Shown here: positions 28,601 to 38,000 of the stretch, in pieces | Layout: the number at the start of each line of letters is the position of its first letter | Position numbering within the stretch: position 1 is the first letter of the stretch | Assembly (NCBI GenBank): GCA_016795105.1 | Contig: JAEUIH010000034.1 | Coordinates: forward strand, 1-64,000 | Source: Planctomyces sp. | GTDB taxonomy: Bacteria > Planctomycetota > Planctomycetia > Planctomycetales > Planctomycetaceae | Length of the DNA stretch: 64,000 nucleotides | Reading direction: 5' to 3' | Position numbers and translations under genes: made by a program | Notes under the pieces: model-generated | Database searches by the model: none | What the model saw: the letters and a program-made list of their open reading frames with translations, nothing else | What the model was told of the DNA's origin: nothing

Positions 28601-29855
28601 GTTGGGGCTCCGTCCTCAGTTCCTTCAGCTCTAAGGCCACATCACGTGCCGACGTCGGCCTCTCCGACGCATTCTTTTTCAGCAGGCGAGTGATGATGTC
28701 TGCGAGTTGAGGACTGACGTTTGGAGCGTGAACCGTCAACGGCTGCGGGGAATGGTGAGCAACGGCAATCAAAGTGGCCGTCAGGTTACTGCCTTCGAAC
28801 GGGCTCTTACCGGTCAGCATTCGATACATCACGCTGCCCAGGCTGAACAGATCACACCGATGATCTACATCGCCGCCACAAGCCTGTTCAGGGGCCATGT
28901 ACTTCGGAGTACCCAGTACGATGCCTGACTGAGTCAGGCTCGCATCTTCAGCATTGTTGCGCACAAGACCGAAGTCCAGAATCCGAACCCGATCATTGCC
29001 TTCCTGAAGCCAGATATTGTCCGGCTTGATGTCACGGTGAATCAACCCCCGTACATGAGCAGCATGGAGTCCATTTGCGATTTCCTTCGCAATTCTCGCA
29101 ACCTCAGTATCTTCGAGACGTCCGCAACGATCTAATCGAGCCTGCAGAGATTCTCCTTTCAGAAACTGCATGGCGATAAACGGAACTCCGTTGTCTTCAC
29201 CCACCTGATAAATCGTTACGATATTGTCATGTTCAATCGCCGCCGTCGCCTCGGCTTCTTTCATGAACCTCGCTTTTGCCTCCCGATTCGCGGCAATCAC
29301 CGGCTTCATCACCTTCAGTGCGACCAGTCGCTTCAATGATGGATCTTCAGCGCGATAGACAACTCCCATACCGCCACTGCCCAGAACCTGGAGGATACGG
29401 TATCCGCCAAGCCGCCCGATCTCGTCTGTCTGCTCAGCTGGTCGCAGAAACGATACCGCGTTCGAGTCGAACTCGACGGTCGGTACTGGTTTCGATTTTG
29501 TTTCCGGCGATGAGTTATTCAAACTGACAACTTCGGCAGGGTCATTTCCTGCATCACCTGAACCGATCAATGTCTTGTCGATGACCGCAGGCGGAGGCGT
29601 TCGAAGAGTTCGAACTTTCCTGATCAACCGTTCGACCAACTCAACCTCACGCGTCCGAAAGATTTGCGTTTCTGCTCGCGTCAGCATCGCTGTGACTTCG
29701 GCAGACGGAATCAGAGCGTCAGCTTCCCGAGAACAACGGTCACACTGCAGCAGATGAGCCTCCAGCTTCGAAAACTCTGAATCTGAGGTCTGTCCGGAAA
29801 GCAGTTGCTGAAGCTGAGCGCGATCCGGGCAAACTGTTAATTCAGGCTGATTCAT
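25650..29855 (-). CDS. ZAS-motif Ser/Thr kinase with large WD40-type ectodomain
   Basis: 1401 aa from the ATG at 29855 (a GTG 15 codons upstream opens the same frame). Early residues carry HLLQCDRC, an HxxxCxxC motif (His34, Cys38, Cys41) like that of zinc-binding anti-sigma (ZAS) domains. The kinase (about 150-415) is intact: GSGGMGVVY, Lys181, HRDIKPDN (Asp275), DFG, TPKYMAPEQ. A transmembrane helix (about 434-452) is followed by a PEGA-like region and a long WD40-like propeller with WSPDG and WRPDG repeats. The last 165 residues form a separate domain with a WMVVEG-type core. It follows an ECF sigma gene on the same strand, the expected partner. Confidence 0.9.
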   Translation of the reverse strand: MNQPELTVCPDRAQLQQLLSGQTSDSEFSKLEAHLLQCDRCSREADALIPSAEVTAMLTRAETQIFRTREVELVERLIRKVRTLRTPPPAVIDKTLIGSGDAGNDPAEVVSLNNSSPETKSKPVPTVEFDSNAVSFLRPAEQTDEIGRLGGYRILQVLGSGGMGVVYRAEDPSLKRLVALKVMKPVIAANREAKARFMKEAEATAAIEHDNIVTIYQVGEDNGVPFIAMQFLKGESLQARLDRCGRLEDTEVARIAKEIANGLHAAHVRGLIHRDIKPDNIWLQEGNDRVRILDFGLVRNNAEDASLTQSGIVLGTPKYMAPEQACGGDVDHRCDLFSLGSVMYRMLTGKSPFEGSNLTATLIAVAHHSPQPLTVHAPNVSPQLADIITRLLKKNASERPTSARDVALELKELRTEPQQVDDLPNPPIRPRLFLRMGGIAALILLAIIVIRLQRKDGTIVVELETAVPVSEVEIDGSQVRFTPDESGKLLTVSVPEGSHELILRTPDGVALKTEPGTQPVRVTVSETTRIRAWLERPSTAVVGNVSTPAIRNVLPPVVRNAQKPWPAGPFPSWSGQGWTWAALKDGNVLPGLIERPAELENIGRWNVDTIYPRGTVNVARYSPDGNWLATGSGDGHVRVYSAASMQLHQLLPGFGGFGAGDLSWHPDNRRIAVVADHANVLRIWTIEGQLLHEEVVHDSTLAAVAWTFDGSRLICGGDNRLDVRNVDGSLLKSLTEGQPTNYCGLGNIAASPNLQRFACWHGDAVRIWNAETFEVEHVIDIPDRQTTGGHRIRWGSKDRISLSCLDRLVICGADGSVLKEFPAEPLCAVAWRPDGDHLTVWRAEPYELDPESGTVTPPERRIQVWPETGPVPTAVDWSPDGRHLVLAGGRLAVCDRDLRKIEFDTGTTVLPVSCVSLTPDGSQIASVSQIGDNCLRIWSSDGASYQVMSLNEPASLGARLAWSPDGKHMAAGWPQSSHYRIGRIDGSFLTVPGSCVSLAWNPDGTQLAAGLANGHIKITDTNGRTRHEFDTGENGGVIVGWSKHGLLVAHAGKKFLRITLDGDGASVSLLAEAPGTPAHYTVAVWRPDGMEVCFGDNVHVNVADGVTDRVREASPAAAWSPDGSLYLQLATLTALLRPDGTQSVFRRGMGLHQGGGAWSPSDDTIFLGYDQSMMMARKASDLHVNWSAVILPGQKSVSFDVGGSVLHGDRETLERQFAFYSADETGSIGKLALSQFELKTGEEVLPVPGRYFDSEYRFAVNPGTDWQEASLDAVMVPGIARAAYSRPGGVSLNLFIQETGAVVDPSWLVAESARAQEEKHSAVVVEKEVRQIAGRDAMWMVVEGQGTGSAITGSGSVKTRQHWIAIPHEDNILVALLTSPSGTFDSHQKLFLKAMETLALD

Positions 29856-30031
29856 GGGGCACCGATTCTCGAGTCCACCAGAAGCTATCACGACGGTCAC
29901 CCAACTGGTGGTGCGACTTCAGGAAACGTCTTTCATTGAACGTATTTGAGGATCACTAGTGGGGACTACGCAGAGACGAGAAATTCATTTCAGAAAAAAC
30001 GGGGTACACGCTGAATTCAACGACGGACCGT

Positions 30032-30661
30032 TTAGTCCAGCAATCCGTCGAGCTCTTCACGCAGGCGTTTTAGGACGCGACATTTTGCGACTCGAACTGC
30101 ATTGGCCGAAATCCCGAGTTCGGCTGCAACTTGTTCAGCAGAAACACCTTCCGTCACGTACTTCCAGCAGGCATCCCAAGTCAGGGGTTCGAATTCCGCA
30201 GCAATCAAACGCCTGGCTCGCTCGACCAGATAGGCTCGATATTCGACTTCGTCAAAAAGGTCGGGTTGACTGGCTTCGGGAAGCCGCTCCATGAATGATG
30301 AATGGCCGGTTCCAGCTCGATGCTTCTGACGACGCTCCCAGTCTCTTGCTCGGTTCAAAGTCATTGTGTGAAGCCATCCTCGAAACCTCCTGCGAGCGTC
30401 GTACTCAAAATCCGACAGCTTGACGACCAGAGTCGAAAGCACATCCTGTACCAAATCGGCAGCATCATCCGAATTCAAACCGTGCTGGCGACCCCAGTAG
30501 AAGATCAGCGGAACATACAGTTCGGTAAATCGAGTCCACGCAGAGTCGTCATCCGATGATCGAAGTCTTCTCAAAAGATTGACGGATGTTGTTTCCACCA
30601 GAATTTCCCAAACGTCGCCCAGAGATTTTATGATCAGCCTGCTGAACTCATACATGCCCAT
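30032..30661 (-). CDS. ECF-type RNA polymerase sigma factor
   Basis: 209 aa. Sigma region 2 begins near residue 25 (SVNLLRRLRSSDDDSAWTRF) and carries DDAADLVQDVLSTLVVKLSDF and RGWLHTMTLNRARDW. Region 4 has WDACWKYVTEGVSAEQVAAELGIS and VRVAKCRVLKRLREEL. This is the kinase-associated planctomycete ECF type. The true start may lie up to 20 codons downstream, because the family usually begins close to ETTSVNLL. It sits between two WD40 kinase genes on the same strand, 78 bp after one and about 180 bp before the other. The sigma-then-kinase order of the neighbouring units favours the downstream kinase (25650-29855) as partner. Confidence 0.9.
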   Translation of the reverse strand: MGMYEFSRLIIKSLGDVWEILVETTSVNLLRRLRSSDDDSAWTRFTELYVPLIFYWGRQHGLNSDDAADLVQDVLSTLVVKLSDFEYDARRRFRGWLHTMTLNRARDWERRQKHRAGTGHSSFMERLPEASQPDLFDEVEYRAYLVERARRLIAAEFEPLTWDACWKYVTEGVSAEQVAAELGISANAVRVAKCRVLKRLREELDGLLD

Positions 30662-30739
30662 TCCGTCCAGGGAGGATATCAGTCCACAGCATGATTCTCA
30701 ACGTTCAGACACTCAATGAGACTTCTACTCAGTGAGACT

Positions 30740-33700
30740 TCATTCGGGAGTCGAGGCATCCCAGACTTTTAAGGTCTGATCACGACTGGCGCTGACCAAT
30801 CGGTCGCCCTTATGATCAAACGCCAGGGCGCGAACCTCCGCCGAGTGACCTCGAAGCGTGATCACTGGCTCGCCACTCTTTGCATCCCAGACACGAATGG
30901 TTTTATCCATGGAGCCCGTTGCGAAGCGGCTGCCGGCTGGATGAAACACAATCGACGAGATCTGGTCACTGTGCCCCTGAACTGTCTTTTCCAATTCACC
31001 CGTTTCAGCGTTGAGGATTGAAAGTTGGCCGCGGTAGCTGCCGACGACAATTCGATCCAAATTCCTGTCAAAAGAAATGGCGCTCACGAGTGATGTGGCG
31101 TGTTTCCAAAGCGGCTTACCGCTCTCAACACTCCATGCTTCAACCGACTGATGATCACCAATCAGAAATCGTTTTCCATCCTCAGAGAACGCGAGCGCCG
31201 AAGGATCGAATTCCCGGTCCAGCGACAACAATTGCTCACCCGTTTCAACATTCCAAAGAATCGTTTTCTTGTCTCGGCTGGAACTGATCAGACGCGAACT
31301 GTCCCCGCTGAACGTCAGTTTGAAGATGATGTCACCGTGACCGACGAATCTGCGAATCTCACCACCATTGACGCAATCGAGAACGAGAAGCGTGTTATCG
31401 TGAAAAGCCCAGACGAAGTATTTCCCGTTGGGACTTACAACGAACGAACCTACCGAATCTGTATCAATCCCTGGCAGCTGAATGACACCAGCACCAGTAC
31501 TCACATCCAAACGTCGAATGGGCTGATCTGTGTCTCCGATGCCCGCGATGATCTCAGAGTCATCTTCTGAGAATGCAACCGAGTCGATTGTGATCGGGCT
31601 GATTCCATCGATCAATTGAATGGTCAGTTCCTTTTCATCTGAAAGATTCCATCGCCGGAAACTTTGATCATCGGCTGAAGTGAAGAGATGCCCATCAGGT
31701 GAAAAAACAACCGTGGAAACGACTGCCGTGTGACCCTTAAGAGTCCTTATCAGCTGTCCAGACGGAACGTCCCAGATTGTTACCGTCTTATCGTCGCAGG
31801 CACAGGCGACAACTCGATCATCCGGGCTGAATGCCACTGACATCACTCGCCCCTGATTCGGCAAAACGTGGAGTGCTTCGCCCGTTTGAGAATTCCAAAG
31901 CCGTGCTGTCTGGTCAGCTCCGCCGCTCACAACCAGGTGATTCTCATTGCTGCAGCCGACCGTATGAACCATGAACGAGTGACCTTTTAGGTCATGAACT
32001 GGTTTGCCAGTCTCCGCATCCCATACGATTACGTTCGCAAAGAAATGACCGGTCACCAGAGACTTTCCGTCGGAGCTGAACGCTACAGTACGAGCCCCGG
32101 CCACACGCTCATCGGTGACTTCCAGTTCGGTCACTCCGGTTGTGGCATTCCATATGAAGACCGCGGCTCCTGCGGCCCCTGCGATCGACTTTCCCTGAGG
32201 ATGGAAAACCGGCTTGTAACACGGCTCTTGCAGTGCGATGGTCTGCATCAGTTCATTCGTTTCGCAATTCCAGATTCGAATTGAATTGTCGCTGCCGCTG
32301 GTGACAAACGTCTGGCCATTCGGATTAAAGTCTGCGCTATACAGAACCTCGTCGCCCGGCTGGAATTGCGAAATGAGTTTTCCGGTTTCAGCATTCCAAA
32401 TAGCGACTGACTTGCCCCCGTTTACTTCGATGACACGCTGGCCATTGGGGCTAATGCTGATAACAGGTAATTTACCTTCACTCTTGAAAGTTGACTGGCC
32501 ACGGCGAAACAGCCGCCCCAGATAGTGGTGTTCCCAATCCCGCAATGGCTCATCGCACGCGTTCCAATACTGCAGGGCTGTGACCACATCTCCGGCCTGC
32601 CACTCGCGAAACGCAAGTTGAATATTGCTCAGGTAGAGCGCATGCCTCAGCTGATCGTTGGAGGTGACAAGGCCAGCTTCCGACACTTTGAGTTTTTCCA
32701 GCCTGCTTTCCGCAAGCTGCTTAGCTTCGAGAAAAGCGGCTGCATTCCTGTCAGCTCTGGATCGTTCGTTCTCAGCAGTCTCTCGCTTCTCAATCGCGTC
32801 GTTTTTTGCAATTTTCTCGCTCGCAACTGCCTGTTTGGCCTCCATCAATCCAAACATCGTTCCGGCCAGTCCGCCGACAAGAGACAGTACCAGAAGACTG
32901 GCTGCGAGCACACTTTTTCTGTTGCGTCTGAGGAACTTTGACAGTCGATAGCTGTTCGACGCAGGGCGCGCTTCCACAGTTTCACCTGAAAGAAATCGCT
33001 GAATGTCCCGAGCCAGTCCGTTGGCCGTTGGATAACGTCGCTCACGACTCTTTTCCAGACACTTCATCACGACCCAGTCCAGTTCACCTTTCAGAAGCGC
33101 CGTCAGTTTACGAGGTTCGATTTGCCGCACTGCAGCTACTGACGGCAATGATTCATGTGTAGAAAGTCGAGTACTCGGCTTCGAAGGTTCCTGTTCTTTG
33201 ATCACCCTGATCATCTCAGCCAGTCCAGCCGTCTTTAACTGGGCCTGGTCAATGGGCCGTAGTCCTGTCAGCAGTTCATACAAAACGACGCCAAGCGAAT
33301 AGATATCAGCGCGAGTATCAATATCGACGCCGGAGGTGCCGGCCTGCTCCGGTGCCATATATTCCAGTGTCCCGATCACTGCTCCAAACTGAGTTTCAAT
33401 GGTCTGCTCCGTCAGACTTCCGCCAGTGGCCTTGGCGACCCCAAAGTCAATGATTTTGGGAACCGGATTTCCGTCGACCATGGTGACCAGTATGTTCGCT
33501 GGTTTCAGATCGCGGTGAACAATCCCTTTTTGGTGGGCATGCTGAATTGCATTACAAACCGGTATAAAGAGCTCCAGTCGCTTATCCGTCGTGAGTTTCC
33601 CGGCATCGGCAAACTTGTTCAGTGGAAGTCCATCGACCAGTTCCATAACGAAGTAAGGCTGTCCTGTTTCAGTGACTCCAGCGTCCAGGACTGTTGCAAT

Positions 33701-34210
33701 ATTCGGGTGATCCATCATGGCCAGAGCCTGACGTTCCTGTTCGAACCGCAGGAGCACGGCCGTCGAGTCCATTCCCTTCCTGATCAATTTCAACGCAACG
33801 CGTCGCTTAACGGGGGCGATCTGTCTGGCACTCCATACTTCCCCCATCCCGCCCGCACCGATTTTCTCCTGGATCGCATACCGCCCGCTGATTACGACGC
33901 CGCTTCTAAATTCTCGCCCCACTTCGGTCACTGCCGCCGCATACTTAATAGCTTCTTCACCGTAATCACCCACGACTTCCTTGCTGTGCTCACCTTCCGC
34001 ATCATCAGTTAGAACCGTGGCCTGCAAAAGCCGGAAATCATTCTGCAAAAATCCGCCCGACTCGTCGTGAGCCGCCAACAACGCCTCAATCTGGCCCTTG
34101 AGGGACAGATCTGATGCGCATTCGCGATCCAACACTGCCTGCCGCTCAGAGGACGGTAGTGCCACGAGAATCAGGAACAGTCGCTGGACTTCGTTTGTGT
34201 CGTTTGACAT
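30740..34210 (-). CDS. Ser/Thr protein kinase with WD40 ectodomain
   Basis: 1156 aa from the ATG at 34210; the frame is open 21 codons further but the planctomycete kinase N-terminus starts here (EVQRLFLILVALPSSERQAVLD). The kinase (about 110-410) is intact: GAGGMGEVW, Lys141 in ALKLI, HRDLKPAN (Asp234), DFGVAKA, GTLEYMAPEQ. A transmembrane helix follows (about 435-455), then a charged coiled coil (about 460-540) and at least twelve WD40-like repeats with WNAETGK and WDAKSGE blades filling the ectodomain. No zinc motif is visible. It is divergent from the next sigma gene. Likely a membrane sensor whose propeller reads an external ligand. Confidence 0.92.
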   Translation of the reverse strand: MSNDTNEVQRLFLILVALPSSERQAVLDRECASDLSLKGQIEALLAAHDESGGFLQNDFRLLQATVLTDDAEGEHSKEVVGDYGEEAIKYAAAVTEVGREFRSGVVISGRYAIQEKIGAGGMGEVWSARQIAPVKRRVALKLIRKGMDSTAVLLRFEQERQALAMMDHPNIATVLDAGVTETGQPYFVMELVDGLPLNKFADAGKLTTDKRLELFIPVCNAIQHAHQKGIVHRDLKPANILVTMVDGNPVPKIIDFGVAKATGGSLTEQTIETQFGAVIGTLEYMAPEQAGTSGVDIDTRADIYSLGVVLYELLTGLRPIDQAQLKTAGLAEMIRVIKEQEPSKPSTRLSTHESLPSVAAVRQIEPRKLTALLKGELDWVVMKCLEKSRERRYPTANGLARDIQRFLSGETVEARPASNSYRLSKFLRRNRKSVLAASLLVLSLVGGLAGTMFGLMEAKQAVASEKIAKNDAIEKRETAENERSRADRNAAAFLEAKQLAESRLEKLKVSEAGLVTSNDQLRHALYLSNIQLAFREWQAGDVVTALQYWNACDEPLRDWEHHYLGRLFRRGQSTFKSEGKLPVISISPNGQRVIEVNGGKSVAIWNAETGKLISQFQPGDEVLYSADFNPNGQTFVTSGSDNSIRIWNCETNELMQTIALQEPCYKPVFHPQGKSIAGAAGAAVFIWNATTGVTELEVTDERVAGARTVAFSSDGKSLVTGHFFANVIVWDAETGKPVHDLKGHSFMVHTVGCSNENHLVVSGGADQTARLWNSQTGEALHVLPNQGRVMSVAFSPDDRVVACACDDKTVTIWDVPSGQLIRTLKGHTAVVSTVVFSPDGHLFTSADDQSFRRWNLSDEKELTIQLIDGISPITIDSVAFSEDDSEIIAGIGDTDQPIRRLDVSTGAGVIQLPGIDTDSVGSFVVSPNGKYFVWAFHDNTLLVLDCVNGGEIRRFVGHGDIIFKLTFSGDSSRLISSSRDKKTILWNVETGEQLLSLDREFDPSALAFSEDGKRFLIGDHQSVEAWSVESGKPLWKHATSLVSAISFDRNLDRIVVGSYRGQLSILNAETGELEKTVQGHSDQISSIVFHPAGSRFATGSMDKTIRVWDAKSGEPVITLRGHSAEVRALAFDHKGDRLVSASRDQTLKVWDASTPE

Positions 34211-34466
34211 TGTCTGGTTCCGATCGATTCCGGCTTGATCCTGGTTAATTTGTGTTTGACAGACAATGGGCACAGGCGTCTAACAATTGGTTTGCTTTTC
34301 CCGGCACATTGTTGAGTTGTGCTGTATACAAGGCAAGTATTCTGGAAATTCTCTGAAAGGATTGAGACGCTGCTGTGTGAGACCATATAGATGACGTGTT
34401 TTTCTCGATTCCTGACCATAATGGTCGCTGGCGTTTGATTGGTTCTTCTATGGAATTCATGTGCCC

Positions 34467-35072
34467 ATGAGCCAGTGGCCGGAAACAAGGGAGAGTTTAA
34501 TATTGCGGATACGTGATCCGCAGGACGCGATCGCGTGGTCGCAGTTCATGGCAATTTATGGGCCTGTCGTCTATCGGTTGTCCAGACTGCGAGGACTTCA
34601 GCACGCAGACGCAGAAGATCTGTGTCAGCAGGTTTTTCTGTCCGTCGCAAGGGCGGTAGAAACCTGGGATGCTCAACAGGGTGGTCCGCGTTTTCGCAAT
34701 TGGCTGGGTCGAGTTACTCGAAACGCAATCCTCAACGCGATCACTCGGACCAGGTTCGATCGAGCGACAGGGACTTCCAGTGTGCAGGACCTGCTGCTGG
34801 AATTACCGGACAGTGGCAATATGACTACCGCACTGCTACACGAGAGTCGCATCGAGGCCTATCGCTGGGCTGCTCGGCAGGTAAAAACGGAGTTCAGCAC
34901 ATCGACCTGGACGATGTTCCACGAAACAACAATCGGCGGACGCAGCGTCGCGGATGTTGCGAGGACGCTCGGCACCAGCAGCGGAGCAGTTTATGTCGCC
35001 CGCTGCCGAGTCATGCAACGCATTAAAGAAACGGTGAATGAAGTGTCTGACTTTTGGAGGTTGGAACGATGA
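34467..35072 (+). CDS. ECF-type RNA polymerase sigma factor
   Basis: 201 aa from the ATG at 34467; a GTG two codons upstream (34461) is also possible. Region 2: AWSQFMAIYGPVVYRLSR, then DAEDLCQQVFLSVARAVETWD and NWLGRVTRNAILNAI. Region 4: WTMFHETTIGGRSVADVARTLG followed by VYVARCRVMQRIKETV. It closely resembles the sigma factor at 38265-38867, and the two were probably produced by one duplication. Its stop overlaps the start of the next kinase gene by four bases (ATGA, 35069-35072), which gives a coupled pair. It is divergent from the WD40 kinase gene at 34210, 256 bp away. Confidence 0.92.
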   Translation: MSQWPETRESLILRIRDPQDAIAWSQFMAIYGPVVYRLSRLRGLQHADAEDLCQQVFLSVARAVETWDAQQGGPRFRNWLGRVTRNAILNAITRTRFDRATGTSSVQDLLLELPDSGNMTTALLHESRIEAYRWAARQVKTEFSTSTWTMFHETTIGGRSVADVARTLGTSSGAVYVARCRVMQRIKETVNEVSDFWRLER

Positions 35073-38000
35073 AGTCTGTGACTCCGTGTCTACGAACAGC
35101 GGATATCGATGCCTTACTTGCCGGAACAGTTCCACCATCACAGAGTCAGTTGTGGGAAGAACATTTCTCCGACTGTGAATGCTGTCGCATGGCAATGGCG
35201 AGTCAGGTTGGAGACCAGCAGTGGTGGCAGGAAGCAGAACAGTCGTTGCAGCACCAGGTTTGCGAGTCTCTCCGAGACTCGCAAACCCGTCTCGGAGAGA
35301 CGGGCCTGCGTGAGTTGCCGGACGAGCGCGAGAGCATTGAGGAACTTTTAAAACTGCTGGGACCGACCGACGACCCGCAAATGTTGGGACGCATCGGATC
35401 GTACGAAGTGTTGGGGGTTCTTGGACGAGGCGGAATGGGTGCCGTTTTCAAAGCGTTCGATGCCCCGCTGAATCGTTTTGTCGCCATCAAAATGTTGCTG
35501 CCGCACCTCGCAGTTTCAGGGACAGCTCGGAAGCGGTTCGCTCGCGAAGCTCAAGCAGCTGCGGCTGTGGTCGATGATCACGTGATGGCAATTCACTGTG
35601 TCGACGAGTGGCAAGGTGTACCGTATTTGGTCATGACCTATTCACGGGGCGTTTCATTACAAAGGCGATTGAACGACAACGGGCCTTTAGAAGTTCGCGA
35701 AATCCTGCGTATCGGCATGCAGGCTGCTAAGGGACTGGCCGCAGCCCATGCACAAGGCATCGTGCATCGCGACATCAAACCAGCCAACATCTTTCTTAGT
35801 CAGTCTGTCGAACGCGTGCAGTTGATGGACTTTGGCCTGGCTCGCACTGTGGACGACGCCAGTCTGACTCGTTCCGGCACTCTCGCTGGTACTCCGCAGT
35901 ATATGTCACCCGAGCAAGCGCGAGCTGAAACCGTCGACCATTTCAGCGACTTGTTCAGCCTTGGCAGTGTGATGTATGCCATGTGCACCGGCCATGCTCC
36001 GTTCCGAGCCGAATCCAGCTACAGCGTGCTCCGTTTGATTACCGACAAAGAACCTCGCTCGATTCGCGAAATCAATCCGGAAATTCCCGAATGGCTTTGC
36101 TCAATCATCAGCAAATTGATGTCTAAACAAGCCAGTGATCGCTTCGCATCTGCTCAGGAAGTTGCTGAATTGCTCGAAGATTGTCTTGCCCATGTGCAGC
36201 AACCCACGACTGTGCCTCTGCCAAAGTCCATTACTTCCGCACAGTCCAAACAGCACCGGCGTCTACTGCCTGGCAAGTTCATTGCCGCGGTATCGTCCGC
36301 GTTCCTGATGATCTTCGCTGGCGTGTTCGTCTTGCTGGAAATGAACAAGGGAACGCTGACAATCGAATGTGAAGCGAATGACGTACCGATTCGCATCATG
36401 CAGGGGGAGAAACTTGTTGAGAAGCTTACGATTTCGACGACCGGAGAATCGGTGCGTGTCGCTGCTGGCAACTACAAGGTGGAAATTGATGGAGCCTTCG
36501 ACAATATCGTAGTGAATGGAGGGCAAGTTGCCCTGAAACGTGGTCACACGGAAGTCGTCCGAATTCGACATTCAAGCAATGAAGCACAGAAAGACTCCAG
36601 TTCACCTGAACGGATTGCCAACCTGCCGGAAGACACTGAGGTCCACGTCGTCGGCTGCTATTTGGCAACAGACAACCAGCCAGTCAATGTGAGAGTGCAG
36701 AGAACCGGGAAACCAATGGTCGTCGTACTGAATGCTTACAGCGCCACGAGCTGGAACCTGGAAATTGATCAGGACGCCGACGTGCGCGGCGTCATACTCA
36801 GTGGATATTTCGATCAGCGATTTTCGCACATGGCTCCCAAAGATCAGCCCACGCGAATTCTCTCCTATTTCCCAATCTGGCAGGGGATTTCAGATGAAGA
36901 AAAGAAAGCTCGAGCCAGCCGCTGTTTTTACGTCTGGTCACCACTATTGCCGGATTTCGGAAAGATGCAGTCGTTGATCCGTGATCTTACAGGAGAAGAC
37001 GTTACGACCTTTCAGGGAATCTACACCGCAAGGTCGTTCCTGATCGACGGGCAACGCGGCCTTGAGGAAGCAAAGGTCGCTGTTCGATGGCAGAATTTAT
37101 CAAAGCGTTTCGATCCAGAGTCTCAAAGATATCGCAAGGTATTGGCCGAATTGGAATCCGTGCGCAGGAGTGATGATCGGGTACTCAACGCCGCAGAGAT
37201 TCAGAAACTCAATCTGCTGCTGGAGACATACGAGGGGGACAGCGACGAAACGCCTGCGGTGAATCCGAAAGCGACAGAGTCTTCATCGCTGAACAAGACT
37301 CTGCAACAGCTGCAGGGTCAATGGCAACTCCTACGCCAAATTGATGCGGACGGCGCTGAAAGTGGCACGCCCGCCAAAGCTGTGTGGGAATTCCAGGGTA
37401 ACCGCATCGTTGTACGAGATAGTGGGCCTGGCGGAACGATGCTGATCGAGGTTGATGATTCGCACTCACCTGCCCACATAAAAGTAGCACTTGAAACCGA
37501 AAGTGAATCCGGGCTGGGTCTGCTCAGTGTCGAAAACGACAAACTCATCATCTGTCTCGGCACGCGACAACAGAAGCCAGATCCTGAGAGTCGCCCTGAG
37601 AAGCTTCAATGGGTGTCCGGAGTTTGGTACATGGAACTGACTCGCGTCCAGACTGGCGAGACGCCCGCGATCGATCATGGCAATGCCCGTTCAGTTGTCG
37701 AAGCCTACATCGCATCGGCACTTGCGGGGGATGTCACGCAGGCGGCGGCCCTGGCAAAGAACGCTCCGGCCAGTTCTGAACGCATTGCACTGTTTCGAAA
37801 GGTTCTCAACCTCCAGCAGTTGAAGATTCAAACGGTCTACGTGGATCATCCTGCGAAACCGACACGTGCACTAGCGACTTCGGTAGCTGTCAGGCTGGAT
37901 GGCGATCATAAGGAGCCCGACGGTCGACGCGATGGTTTCATGGCATTCACGCTGGAGTTTACCAATGACAAGTGGTTCGTCGTCGATGTCGACTTTCCAT

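Noticed and set aside
35257-35304. Hairpin pair read as an intrinsic terminator
   Set aside because: It lies inside an intact reading frame and is not followed by a T-run.
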